DNA of 33,593 bases from Nitrososphaerota archaeon. Its GTDB lineage: Archaea > Thermoproteota > Nitrososphaeria > Nitrososphaerales > Nitrosopumilaceae. A model generated the notes under the pieces. It made no database searches, was not told the DNA's origin, and saw nothing but the letters and a program-made list of their open reading frames with translations. Position numbers and translations under genes: made by a program. The first letter of the stretch is position 1. Each line of letters opens with the position of its first letter. Shown here one piece after another: positions 7,898-15,457 of this stretch. The stretch lies in NCBI GenBank assembly GCA_005877205.1, contig VBPL01000024.1, positions 1 to 33,593 of the forward strand. Direction: 5' to 3'.

Positions 7898-8356
7898 ATG
7901 AAAGAAGGAGACCATGCATTAGATTTCGAACTTCCTGCAAACGACAGAAGTACAGTGAAGCTTGGTTCATACGAAGGAAAGAAGAATGTTGTTCTTTGTT
8001 TCTACCCGAAAAACCACCTATTTGCTTGCCCATCTAAAAAAGTATTCAAAATGGCAGAGGCTACGATACAAGCTTATCCAAAGATAAGAGAGTTGGGAGC
8101 CGAACTTTTCGCTATATCTGTGGATACAGTAGAAGATCAGAAGAAATTCGTTGATGAATACAAAATTCCATATTGGCACTTGAGTGATACCAAAAAAACA
8201 ACGTGTAAGACATATGCAGGCCTAAATTTGGCCGGTCTCGCGAAAAGAACTACTTTCATTATAGATAAAGACGGTAAAATTGCAAAGATATTTCATGACA
8301 TTAATGTTGAAAAACATGGACAGGAAATTGTGGAGTTTCTACAGACCTTAAAGTGA
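7898..8356 (+). CDS. peroxiredoxin (AhpC/TSA, BCP-like) with atypical active-site motif
   Basis: 152 aa from ATG 7898 (MKEGDHALDFEL), where family homology and a TATA-like box agree; the frame is open back to GTG 7850. Thioredoxin-fold thiol peroxidase that would reduce H2O2 or organic peroxides. The peroxidatic cysteine is C44 in FYPKNHLFACPSKK, and the conserved Arg is R117 before TFIID. The usual P-x3-T-x2-C motif here reads P-K-N-H-L-F-A-C, so the Thr is Leu and the following GCT is ACP. C103 and C34 are candidates for a resolving cysteine. It is divergent from the MDR dehydrogenase. Confidence 0.85.
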   Translation: MKEGDHALDFELPANDRSTVKLGSYEGKKNVVLCFYPKNHLFACPSKKVFKMAEATIQAYPKIRELGAELFAISVDTVEDQKKFVDEYKIPYWHLSDTKKTTCKTYAGLNLAGLAKRTTFIIDKDGKIAKIFHDINVEKHGQEIVEFLQTLK

Positions 8357-8378
8357 GTTTTCTTGGACTTTCAATAAA

Positions 8379-8386
8379 TTTTTAAA
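8379..8386 (+). promoter_or_regulatory. TATA-like box for pdaD
   Basis: tttttaaa lies about 26 bp before GTG 8409, consistent with a leaderless message. Confidence 0.45.
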
Positions 8387-8408
8387 GATCTGAAATGAGA
8401 CTTGATTG

Positions 8409-8960
8409 GTGCTAGATCTTGTTGCAAGAAAACTGTTTCTAACCCGAGGCAAAGGCGTACACCAAGACCAGCTAACAAGCTTTGAGTATGCACTACGTGA
8501 TGCTGGAATTGCCGGTACGAACTTGGTTCTAATCTCAAGCATTTTCCCACCTGGCGCTAAACTCATTTCAAGAGCCGAAGGATTAAAATTGATAAGACCG
8601 GGTAGCGTACAGTTTGTAATATATGCGAAACAGCAGAGTAACGAACCTCATAGATTAATGGCGGCATCTGTAGGAATTGCGGAACCTAAGGACAAGACAA
8701 AGTATGGTTATCTGTCAGAATATCACTCATTTGGTGAGACCGAGAAAGAAGCAGGAGATTATGCTGAAGATATCGCTGCACAAATGTTGGCCTCTTCCTT
8801 AGGCATTGAATTTGACATAAACAAGAGCTGGGACGAAAAAAGAAAACAGTGGAAGATCTCAAACCAAATTTACAAAACTAGAAACATAACCCAAAGTGCT
8901 GTTGGAGATCCAAAGGATAGATGGACAACGGTATTTGCAGCAGCAGTCCTGATATTGTAG
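8409..8960 (+). CDS. pdaD: pyruvoyl-dependent arginine decarboxylase
   Basis: 183 aa from GTG 8409 (a TTG one codon upstream is the alternative). Decarboxylates arginine to agmatine, feeding polyamines. The proenzyme is expected to cleave itself between S43 and S44 in LVLISSIFPPG, leaving a pyruvoyl group on the beta chain. Glu104 in the YLSEYH segment corresponds to the proton-donor Glu of PvlArgDC. The C-terminus ends in the typical FAAAVLIL strand. A monocistronic gene, convergent with the next one (2-bp gap). A deoxyhypusine-synthase-like gene lies 4 kb away. Confidence 0.92.
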   Translation: MLDLVARKLFLTRGKGVHQDQLTSFEYALRDAGIAGTNLVLISSIFPPGAKLISRAEGLKLIRPGSVQFVIYAKQQSNEPHRLMAASVGIAEPKDKTKYGYLSEYHSFGETEKEAGDYAEDIAAQMLASSLGIEFDINKSWDEKRKQWKISNQIYKTRNITQSAVGDPKDRWTTVFAAAVLIL

Positions 8961-8962
8961 AA

Positions 8963-10129
8963 TTATCTTCTCACAAAGAGGTAGACGGCAGCTCCTCCAG
9001 CAACTACAATTCCAATTAGAGCATATATGGAATAGTCAAGTGTAGTTTTTCCTGAATTAATTTCACCGGTATTTTGGTTTGGTTGACCCATAGAACTTCC
9101 AACGGTCAGTGACAAATCGTCATTTGTTGCAGATGTTGTAGTTCCAAAAAGATAAATCGCAGAAATTTTCTGTCCGCTTTCAGGATCGAAAATCCAGCCA
9201 GATTTGGTGAGGTCTGCCGGGAACTTTTGGCCGTTTTTAATTGTGGTTGGAGCAAGGTTTCCTCCATGGCCTGTTACTGAAATATCATGATTAGAAAGTA
9301 CTACTACTTCCACGATTGAATTTAGAGGAAAGAAACCCACATTGAAGTAACTAGATCTATCTATCTTACTTACTCCGAAGAGCTCAAGGGGTTTTATGTT
9401 GTCTATTGTAGTCTTTATTGGGAACTGTCGACCAGCCTGTAATTGGTAAATTGATGCATCGTTTCCTGGTGTAATTGCAAAAGTAACAGTAGAGTTTGCA
9501 TTTTGTGTCATTGTTTTTGCAACATCATAAAAGCCACCATCATCACGTATCTGTTTTGGAATAAGTATCGAAGTTAATCCGTCATATAGGTAGGAAGAAT
9601 CAGGTCGCGACATTGTATAAACTACTGATATGGTTCTATTTCCTGAAACAACCCCTGATGTTCCAAGCGCAGTATTTAGCTCACCTTTCGGGTTTATGTA
9701 TACAGAATTAAATTGAGCGTTAAGAGCAAACGCCTTGTTAATATCACCAATAAGGGTATCTCCAACCTTGTGAGCATTTGATTGAATTTCAGTAATGTTG
9801 TAGCTTTCCAACAATGAAGGTTGTACCATGTTTACTAGAACGCAAGCTTGATCCTGTACACCAAGAACGCAGTTATCTGCATTGGTAATTACTACCGATG
9901 TCACATTTGCTGTGTTGCGTATCTTTTCAGCTAGCTCTGGCGGTATACGCATCTCAACAGGGCTAGTGGACGTTAATGTGACAAAAGCAGTAGTTTGATT
10001 TTGTAATTTCTGATCGACCAGCACTCCGGCTGTTTCTCGATAGGATGCCAGTTGAGGTTGTTGAGCATGAACCGCTGCTATAGAACTCGAAAAAATTGTT
10101 AAAATCAATAACAGAGATAGTGATTTCAT
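8963..10129 (-). CDS. secreted, C-terminally membrane-anchored protein of unknown function
   Basis: 388 aa. Signal peptide at 1-22 (hydrophobic core, AVHA|QQ cleavage-like site), a long extracellular part rich in beta-forming, Ser/Thr/Asn segments with several N-x-S/T sequons, and one transmembrane helix at about 367-386 followed by basic residues (FVRR). The topology is that of an archaeal type I surface protein. One cysteine pair (NC...AC, around 87-95) could form a disulphide. A TATA-like gacttaatag sits in the 32-bp gap upstream, so it has its own promoter. I recognise no domain. Confidence 0.8.
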   Translation of the reverse strand: MKSLSLLLILTIFSSSIAAVHAQQPQLASYRETAGVLVDQKLQNQTTAFVTLTSTSPVEMRIPPELAEKIRNTANVTSVVITNADNCVLGVQDQACVLVNMVQPSLLESYNITEIQSNAHKVGDTLIGDINKAFALNAQFNSVYINPKGELNTALGTSGVVSGNRTISVVYTMSRPDSSYLYDGLTSILIPKQIRDDGGFYDVAKTMTQNANSTVTFAITPGNDASIYQLQAGRQFPIKTTIDNIKPLELFGVSKIDRSSYFNVGFFPLNSIVEVVVLSNHDISVTGHGGNLAPTTIKNGQKFPADLTKSGWIFDPESGQKISAIYLFGTTTSATNDDLSLTVGSSMGQPNQNTGEINSGKTTLDYSIYALIGIVVAGGAAVYLFVRR

Positions 10130-10161
10130 TGAATGCCACTTTTGGGGTCTAACTATTAAGT

Positions 10162-10404
10162 CTAACCTCTTAGTTTCTCTATTTTTATTGCAAATCTTTG
10201 AAACGGTTCTTCCTTAAAATGTTCTTTGCATACTAGAATGATTTCTTCTGGATCAGGCCCACAATCATAAGTGATCAAGTACTCTGGTTGATTACTGCAG
10301 CAACGTGGATATTTCACTTGGGCATTATTTGCAGTTATAAAATAAAATAGTTTAGTTCCATCCAAATAGTTTAAATTATAATGAATACTGTAGGCTTTTG
10401 ACAT
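10162..10404 (-). CDS. small putative zinc-binding protein with a C-terminal C-x2-H motif
   Basis: 80 aa. C35/C36, C48 and the C59-K-E-H62 motif suggest a single zinc site. The LVCKEHF end closely resembles LCKEHY in the protein at 14165-14377 and FCQYH in the one at 24989-25207. There is no signal peptide or membrane segment. A 12-bp palindrome (cggtttgaaccg on this strand) directly precedes the ATG. No TATA box stands out in the 61-bp gap to the peptidase gene, so the two may be co-transcribed. Function unknown. Confidence 0.7.
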   Translation of the reverse strand: MSKAYSIHYNLNYLDGTKLFYFITANNAQVKYPRCCSNQPEYLITYDCGPDPEEIILVCKEHFKEEPFQRFAIKIEKLRG

Positions 10405-10429
10405 CGGTTCAAACCGTAGGGGAACAATT

Positions 10430-10461
10430 GCCTGGCAGCTGAGGGCGCTTGGCTGCCAGGC
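10430..10461. other. GC-rich hairpin between pepF and the small zinc gene
   Basis: Perfect 10-bp arms GCCTGGCAGC / GCTGCCAGGC. On the plus strand the stem extends to 14 bp through two wobble pairs plus A-T and G-C, closing a GGCG tetraloop. The minus-strand RNA would lose the two wobble pairs. It begins 4 nt after the pepF stop. It is much richer in G+C than its surroundings. Possible 3'-end stabiliser, attenuator, or part of an unannotated plus-strand RNA. Confidence 0.6.
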
Positions 10462-10465
10462 GCTT

Positions 10466-12238
10466 TTACTTGATTAATTTGCCAAGTCTTTCTGTCTGAT
10501 TCTTGATATATGAAAATCCGTCTTGCCAGAATGCCTCGGATGAAATGTCTAATCCGTGTTCTTTGAGCAGTTCTTCGGGTTTTTTTGAGCCTCCGGCAGA
10601 AAGAATCTCAATATAATTAGGAACAAAGGATCTGCCCTCTTGTCTATATCGCTGGAACAAGGAAAGTGCAAGAAGATTTCCAAAAGAGTATGAATAGCAG
10701 TAAAAGGGGGAATGATAAAAATGTGGAATACACGTCCACTCTACACCAAAATCCGATGAAAGAACAACTGAGTTTCCAAATTGCCCCTTGAGGGTTTTCA
10801 TATATTCAATCGTAATGTCTTGTACGGTAGCACCTTCTCCTATTCTTTTATGCGCCGCAATTTCAAAGACGGTAAAATAAGCTTGTCTTGCGATAGTCGA
10901 ATACAAGTCATCTAGATGTTCAAACAGTATTGATAATCTTTCTTCGTCACTAATCTCGTTTAGGATCTGATCAAATAATAGCATCTCAGAGAATGTTGAA
11001 GCGGTCTCAGCTAACGGTAACGGTGCTTCCTGTATGAAAATTGATTTATCCGAGGCAGCCATACTATGAATTGCATGACCCAATTCATGTGCTAAAGTAA
11101 AAACATCATTTGTTTTTCCCTTAAAATTTACTAAAACATATGGAGTTATCTTTGGTGTTATTGTACTACAAAATGCACCGCTTCTTTTACCTGGTCTAAC
11201 TTCTGAATCTAAATGACTTTCGACAAAGATTTTTCTTGCAAATTCCCCTAGCTTGGGACTAAAGTTATGGAGAGTTTGAAGAACTAATCTTACTGCCTTG
11301 TCATAGTTGTATTTTCTTTCCTCTCTTTTTTGTATTGGCGCATAGACATCATATCTTCTTAGTTTTTTAACATTTAGAATCCGTGCCTTTTGACTGAAAA
11401 ATGTGCGAAATACATCTGAATTTCTTTTACAGAGAGAGAGGAGAACATTCACCGTTTTATCATCCACATCATTTCCGATGTTTCTGACAGAAATTGGAGA
11501 AGAATATCCCCTTATCTGGATGCATTCGTCTTTCCAGTTTTGGGCAATGTTTTGATATATTTCTCCGAGAACCCCTTTATTTCTATCATATTCTGATAAC
11601 AGAGTCTTGTAGGCGATTTCTCTTATCCTCGATTTTGGACTTCGTATTAGTTGACTAATTTCTTCTCTGTTGTACTTCCTTGTCTTACCATCAATTTTCA
11701 CAACAAACTGAAAGGCATTAGTTATCTTGTCGTATAATTTTACTAGTGCAGAATGTCCCGTAACATCCAATGTGTTGATTATCTTTTCTTCAGGCTCGGT
11801 AAGCGAGTACTTGGCCAATAACCTCTTGTTTCTTAAGAACTCACGTAGTTCACCGACAGATTTCATTAACCTTTGTGCATTTTTCTCGTCAATTTGCTTC
11901 TTCCACCATTGATCAAAAAATAAGGTGTGGTTTTCTATTTCCGCACTAAATTTGCGCATTTTCATCAGTAACGATGTAGCCTTGTCGGATTGAGTATCTG
12001 ATGAATATTCAAGAGAGGCATAGCCAGATACTATGCTAAATTTTTCCGTGATATCTTCTAGGCTACGAAGTAATGACAAAAACTTTCTTTCAGATATTTT
12101 TGGTCCTAAACTCTTCTTATTTTTTTCAAAACTTCTTACCTTTAATTCTATTTCATAGAGTGTTTTGTTAAAGGCAGGAGAATACGGGTCTTTTACAAGT
12201 CCACTTAGGTCCCATCTTCCTTGCCTAAAAACACGCAT
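10466..12238 (-). CDS. pepF: M3 family oligoendopeptidase (PepF-like metallopeptidase)
   Basis: 590 aa, the usual length for PepF/M3B enzymes. A cytosolic zinc peptidase that cleaves short peptides. Zinc motif HELGH at 384-388, with the third ligand Glu411 in LPLAETAST. The N-terminal half is helical, as expected of the M3 fold, and the C-terminus carries the substrate-binding HFYHSPFYCYSYSFG segment (catalytic-site His/Tyr region). The TATA-like agtattttaat is centred about 29 bp upstream of the ATG. Followed by a strong hairpin. Confidence 0.9.
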   Translation of the reverse strand: MRVFRQGRWDLSGLVKDPYSPAFNKTLYEIELKVRSFEKNKKSLGPKISERKFLSLLRSLEDITEKFSIVSGYASLEYSSDTQSDKATSLLMKMRKFSAEIENHTLFFDQWWKKQIDEKNAQRLMKSVGELREFLRNKRLLAKYSLTEPEEKIINTLDVTGHSALVKLYDKITNAFQFVVKIDGKTRKYNREEISQLIRSPKSRIREIAYKTLLSEYDRNKGVLGEIYQNIAQNWKDECIQIRGYSSPISVRNIGNDVDDKTVNVLLSLCKRNSDVFRTFFSQKARILNVKKLRRYDVYAPIQKREERKYNYDKAVRLVLQTLHNFSPKLGEFARKIFVESHLDSEVRPGKRSGAFCSTITPKITPYVLVNFKGKTNDVFTLAHELGHAIHSMAASDKSIFIQEAPLPLAETASTFSEMLLFDQILNEISDEERLSILFEHLDDLYSTIARQAYFTVFEIAAHKRIGEGATVQDITIEYMKTLKGQFGNSVVLSSDFGVEWTCIPHFYHSPFYCYSYSFGNLLALSLFQRYRQEGRSFVPNYIEILSAGGSKKPEELLKEHGLDISSEAFWQDGFSYIKNQTERLGKLIK

Positions 12239-12314
12239 TCTATTTCGAGATGTTTGCTGTTATTAAAATACTACGTGACAAAAAGAAATAAATTTTTTTC
12301 ACTGAGTACAGTTT

Positions 12315-12745
12315 TTAAGGTTTCACTATTTCTGGCTGACTAATGGTTGCTTTACTACTAATTGCCAGTACTTGTTTGTTAAGCCAGTCCCAGAAATCTT
12401 TTTCAAATTTATGTGCACGATAGGTCTCTGCCGCTGCAACTGCCACAGCACCCGCAAGTGAAACGGCACTTGTAAGAAGCGCAGGTACGGCAATATCTCT
12501 TCCCCATGCCCAGTTCGCAAGGTTAACTCATACTGGTTATTCGACCCTACAATGAGAATCTCTACATCTCTTATACTGCCTGTTACTATGGCGAGTTTGC
12601 CACCTTTGTGAGCTTTGACGCTCCAATAGTTATCTTGCTTATCCTCGTGAATTATCTGTAAACCTAAATCCAGTAAGTGTTGTTTTGTAGAAGTTACCAG
12701 ATTACCTACATCCAGATTGTTTAGGTTTACACGTTCTTCTTTCAT
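12315..12745 (-). CDS. conserved hypothetical protein, apparent one-base frameshift
   Basis: From ATG 12745 the first 79 residues read as a compact alpha/beta domain (...GSNNQYELTLRTG). The frame then continues as an unconvincing Arg/Gln-rich stretch to a stop at 12326. Adding one G to the ggg run (plus strand ccc, 12509-12511) restores an alternative frame, AWGRDIAVPALLTSAVSLAG...FEKDFWDWLNK, ending at TAA 12317-12315. It has a clear hydrophobic helix at about 84-106 and gives a 143-aa protein. I recall similar C-termini in thaumarchaeal proteins, but that is memory, not a search. Read as given, the ORF is 139 aa (12326-12745). Confidence 0.65.
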
Positions 12746-12847
12746 ATGAGATAATAATTGGTTTGGTATTTAGGTGTAGATTAACAAAGTTAAATAATTT
12801 TTATTGTTTGAAAACTGGTCATTATAGTGTACGAATGATACGCGGAT

Positions 12848-12856
12848 CTTAAATAT
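12848..12856 (+). promoter_or_regulatory. TATA-like box for the 39-aa C2H2 gene
   Basis: cttaaatat is centred about 25 bp before ATG 12877, a leaderless arrangement. Confidence 0.4.
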
Positions 12857-12876
12857 CAAAATTGTAAATATAAAGT

Positions 12877-12996
12877 ATGAGCATGACAGCATGGAAATGT
12901 TATAGGTGTAACCTGACATTCAAGGAAAGATCTCACGCTGTTATGCATCAGAACATATCGCGACACACCGCAATACAAGTAGAAATAGCAGCATGA
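12877..12996 (+). CDS. 39-aa C2H2 zinc-finger microprotein
   Basis: ATG 12877 (ATG 12883 is also possible), stop TGA 12994-12996. Contains one finger, C8-x2-C11-x12-H24-x5-H30 (CYRCNLTFKERSHAVMH...RH), with the Phe of the classic C2H2 core four residues after C11. A TATA-like box about 25 bp upstream and a run of eight T directly after the stop look like a complete minimal transcription unit. Likely a nucleic-acid- or protein-binding finger. The target is unknown. Confidence 0.75.
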   Translation: MSMTAWKCYRCNLTFKERSHAVMHQNISRHTAIQVEIAA

Positions 12997-13004
12997 TTTT
13001 TTTT
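12997..13004 (+). terminator. T-tract terminator after the C2H2 microgene
   Basis: Eight consecutive T begin at the base after the TGA; archaeal RNA polymerase terminates at such tracts without needing a hairpin. Confidence 0.5.
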
Positions 13005-13070
13005 CAAGAAGCTATTTCTCATTGGTGTGTTACATATGGAATAATTATTTAGAAGACTAGACTTGGCAAG

Positions 13071-13080
13071 TATTTATTTA
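13071..13080 (+). promoter_or_regulatory. TATA box for the DHS-like gene
   Basis: tatttattta is centred about 28 bp before GTG 13104, consistent with leaderless transcription from that GTG. Confidence 0.5.
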
Positions 13081-13103
13081 ACCCCAAATTAGATTACCCG
13101 TTC

Positions 13104-14168
13104 GTGGATCATCACAACTTTCGAGGAAAAGATATCCCACACTTGAAAATTAAGCCAAACATGGGTATTGATGATTTGGTTGAGATCTTTGCAGGCACCG
13201 CTTATAATGCACGGCAGTTAGGGGAGGCGGCAAAACTGTATCGCAAAATGATTGAAGATGATGCTACCATTTGCCTTACAATATCTGGAGCTATGACTCC
13301 AGTCGGATTTGGTGGCCTTTTCAAATCTCTTATAGAAAGAGGATTCGTTGATTGGATAATAGCAACAGGAGCAAATGTATACCATGAGGATCATTTTGCC
13401 TGGAATCTTCCTGTAAAACAAGGGCATTTTGAGGTAGATGATATGATACTGTATGAGAAGGACATTGTGAGAATAAGAGATGTCTACATCAAAGGAGAAG
13501 AAACTCTGAAGGCAGAAGACAAAATTGTACAGAAAATATTTACCAATAAACTGATCAATAAACCATTTACAACTGCGGAATTCTGTAACGCAATGGGCAA
13601 GTATTCGAAGGAACATTCGAAGTATCCAGAAAAGAGTTTTGTTGTGGCGGCTTATGATTATGACGTTCCAGTTTACGTTTCAACTTTAAAAGATTCATCA
13701 CTTGCACTAGATTTGGCTCCGCTTAGACTGGCAAACAAGATTTACAATGTGGATTTTGTCCGAGAAATACTGGAGCAAGCTGCAATCGTATACCATTCAA
13801 AAAAGTCTGGGATAGTTGAGATCGGAGGAGGGGTGCCAAAAAATACGGCACAACAAACTGGTCCACTACTGGATCAGATACTTGGACTCGGACATGGAGG
13901 ACAAAACTACATAATTCAGATAACCGACGCAAGACCGGATACGGGAGGACTCTCTGGAGCAACTTTGCAAGAAGGAAAAAGTTGGGGCAAAGTCAAGGAT
14001 TCACATGAAGATGTAATAATGGTTTATGCGGATGCAACTATTGCATTTCCAATACTGTGTCTCTATGCGTTGAGCACGGAAAAACCCAGAAAACCAAAAC
14101 GGCTTTACAAGAAATTGGGAAAATACTACACTGACTTGACTAAGACTTACTTTAACAAAAGACGTTAG
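13104..14168 (+). CDS. dys: deoxyhypusine synthase family protein (DHS-like)
   Basis: 354 aa, GTG start. DHS transfers the aminobutyl group of spermidine, or related amines, to a lysine of aIF5A. The NAD-binding TGAN (88-91) and GGG (241-243) motifs and the active-site Lys296 in SWGKV are present, as is the DARPD...SGA block. Two conserved stretches differ from canonical DHS: the K-H-H after GGG is K246-N-T, losing the catalytic His, and the TDGSLGD-type loop reads KDSSLALD. It could be a diverged true DHS or a DHS-like enzyme acting on another amine. It shares a 4-bp stop overlap with the convergent small zinc gene. Confidence 0.8.
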   Translation: MDHHNFRGKDIPHLKIKPNMGIDDLVEIFAGTAYNARQLGEAAKLYRKMIEDDATICLTISGAMTPVGFGGLFKSLIERGFVDWIIATGANVYHEDHFAWNLPVKQGHFEVDDMILYEKDIVRIRDVYIKGEETLKAEDKIVQKIFTNKLINKPFTTAEFCNAMGKYSKEHSKYPEKSFVVAAYDYDVPVYVSTLKDSSLALDLAPLRLANKIYNVDFVREILEQAAIVYHSKKSGIVEIGGGVPKNTAQQTGPLLDQILGLGHGGQNYIIQITDARPDTGGLSGATLQEGKSWGKVKDSHEDVIMVYADATIAFPILCLYALSTEKPRKPKRLYKKLGKYYTDLTKTYFNKRR

Positions 14169-14377
14169 AATCTATCGTATCTGGCTCTTTCTACCTCTCT
14201 CTCGTCCTTGGTTGCTTTTTTCCATTCCTTGTAATGTTCTTTACAAAGAACAGTTTTCTTTGACCCTGCTGGAATACTCAAACCAGTTCCTTCTACCTTA
14301 GAGGTCGACAAAGAACGAACGCCATCTTTGTCACATCCTGAGACGTTACATTTTGCGCCTTTTGATATGATCCCCAT
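14165..14377 (-). CDS. small putative zinc-binding protein (C-x4-C ... C-x2-H)
   Basis: 70 aa. C10-x4-C15 and C45-x2-H48 (LCKEHYKEW) would make a treble-clef-like knuckle, followed by a charged helical tail (KKATKDEREVERARYDRF). The middle (ST-SKVEGTGLSIPAG) is probably a beta hairpin. A TATA-like gatataatatt is centred about 26 bp upstream of the ATG. The C-x2-H ending matches the proteins at 10162 and 24989. Function unknown. Confidence 0.75.
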   Translation of the reverse strand: MGIISKGAKCNVSGCDKDGVRSLSTSKVEGTGLSIPAGSKKTVLCKEHYKEWKKATKDEREVERARYDRF

Positions 14378-14473
14378 GAATATCCCTTAATCTCAATATT
14401 ATATCAGGTTTTTTAATTCAAGTTGCTACACCATCTTCTTATTGTAAAATAAGACCTACCAAGTCCATTATTA

Positions 14474-14484
14474 ATGATATAAAT
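14474..14484 (+). promoter_or_regulatory. TATA box for the phosphatidyltransferase gene
   Basis: atgatataaat is centred about 29 bp before ATG 14508. This argues for that ATG over the TTG at 14487. Confidence 0.5.
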
Positions 14485-14507
14485 TATTGACAGATGGTTG
14501 TTATCCG

Positions 14508-15086
14508 ATGCTTAACAACTTTCGAGAAGGTCTTAAACCCACCCTCCATAGTATTGGTAAAACGTTTGCATCTACAGGCTTGTCTGCCAATTTCTGGACT
14601 GCCGTAGGTCTAGCATTTGCCTTTGCCGCTGCAATAATTTATGCTATTCATCTGGAATATTCTTTTGTATTGGGAGGGGTTCTTCTGCTTGTCTCTGGGT
14701 TTTTTGATATTGTAGACGGTCAAGTTGCTCGTATTACAGGAAAAACGTCAATGAAAGGGGCCTTTCTTGATTCTGTTTTTGACAAGATTGCCGAAGTTGC
14801 AATATTTCTTGGCATACTAATTGGAGGTTATTCGGAAGGATATCTTGTAGTTTTAGCTATCACGTTGTCGCTTCTTGTGAGTTATACAAGAGCAAGAGCA
14901 GAATCACTAGGTGTTCAACTTCAAGGAATAGGTATAGGTGAAAGAGCAGAAAGATTACTTGTGATTGCAATCATCGGAATGGCTGGGGATGGCTTTCTTA
15001 ATTATGCGGTAATAATCGTAGCTGTAATTGCTGCAATTACATTCATCCAGAGAATAATATCTACGTGCCGTGGCATGAAGAATTGA
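14508..15086 (+). CDS. CDP-alcohol phosphatidyltransferase (archaetidylinositol phosphate synthase type)
   Basis: 192 aa from ATG 14508. Membrane enzyme that joins a CDP-activated lipid (CDP-archaeol) to a polar alcohol such as inositol-1-phosphate. The family signature is complete: D67-x2-D70-G-x2-A-R-x8-G84-x3-D88-x3-D92 (FDIVDGQVAR...GAFLDSVFD). About six hydrophobic segments surround it. The alcohol cannot be proved from sequence; inositol phosphate or glycerol phosphate are the usual archaeal choices, with the short N-terminus and overall size favouring the AIP synthase group. Its TGA abuts the convergent eS26 stop with no spacer. Confidence 0.85.
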   Translation: MLNNFREGLKPTLHSIGKTFASTGLSANFWTAVGLAFAFAAAIIYAIHLEYSFVLGGVLLLVSGFFDIVDGQVARITGKTSMKGAFLDSVFDKIAEVAIFLGILIGGYSEGYLVVLAITLSLLVSYTRARAESLGVQLQGIGIGERAERLLVIAIIGMAGDGFLNYAVIIVAVIAAITFIQRIISTCRGMKN

Positions 15087-15374
15087 CTATCGTAATCTGC
15101 CAGTCTGGCGTCTAGAATCGGCGGACCTGATCTTTAGTATGCCAAAGTGAATTGCACACGAAATACAGTACCACTTTAGAACAGTAGGTGCAGCAATGTA
15201 TGCGCCCTGAGCTCGTAATTCTTTTGCCAAACTGTGCTCGACCAGATTTAGTCTTGAGGTCACTTTCTTTGCCTTGTCACGAGGAACAGTCGCACCACAG
15301 TTGGAGCATTGAATGCGATTAGAGGATCCTTTACCTCCCTTCTTTCGTCCGCGACTTGCACGCTTTAATGGCAT
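15087..15374 (-). CDS. rps26e: 30S ribosomal protein eS26
   Basis: 95 aa, basic. The eS26 zinc site is C23-x2-C26 (CSNCGATVPRDKA) and C70-x2-C73 (YCISCAIHFGI), and the N-terminus MPLKRASRGRKKGG is typical. Component of the small subunit near the mRNA exit channel in archaea and eukaryotes, absent from bacteria. TATA-like gatataaag sits about 25 bp upstream of the ATG. Confidence 0.95.
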   Translation of the reverse strand: MPLKRASRGRKKGGKGSSNRIQCSNCGATVPRDKAKKVTSRLNLVEHSLAKELRAQGAYIAAPTVLKWYCISCAIHFGILKIRSADSRRQTGRLR

Positions 15375-15394
15375 GATGTATCTGTAATATGCCT

Positions 15395-15403
15395 CTTTAT
15401 ATC
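15395..15403 (-). promoter_or_regulatory. TATA box for rps26e
   Basis: gatataaag on the minus strand, centred about 25 bp before the ATG at 15374. Confidence 0.5.
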
Positions 15404-15425
15404 TTGTATCTAGAGGGAATCTAAC

Positions 15426-15435
15426 GAATTTAAAT
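15426..15435 (+). promoter_or_regulatory. TATA box for the 36-aa zinc ribbon and pfkB-nadK genes
   Basis: gaatttaaat, about 27 bp before ATG 15458, is divergent from the rps26e box. It probably drives the zinc ribbon, PfkB and NAD kinase genes together. Confidence 0.45.
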
Positions 15436-15457
15436 CACCGATTTGTTAAGATGACCT

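Noticed and set aside
10404-10420. GGTTCAAACC resembling a tRNA T-arm
   Set aside because: The flanking bases do not form a T-stem, and there is no acceptor, D or anticodon arm around it. It is better read as a short palindrome.
14487-14507. TTG start for the phosphatidyltransferase
   Set aside because: It falls only 8 bp after the TATA box centre; ATG 14508 has the right spacing.
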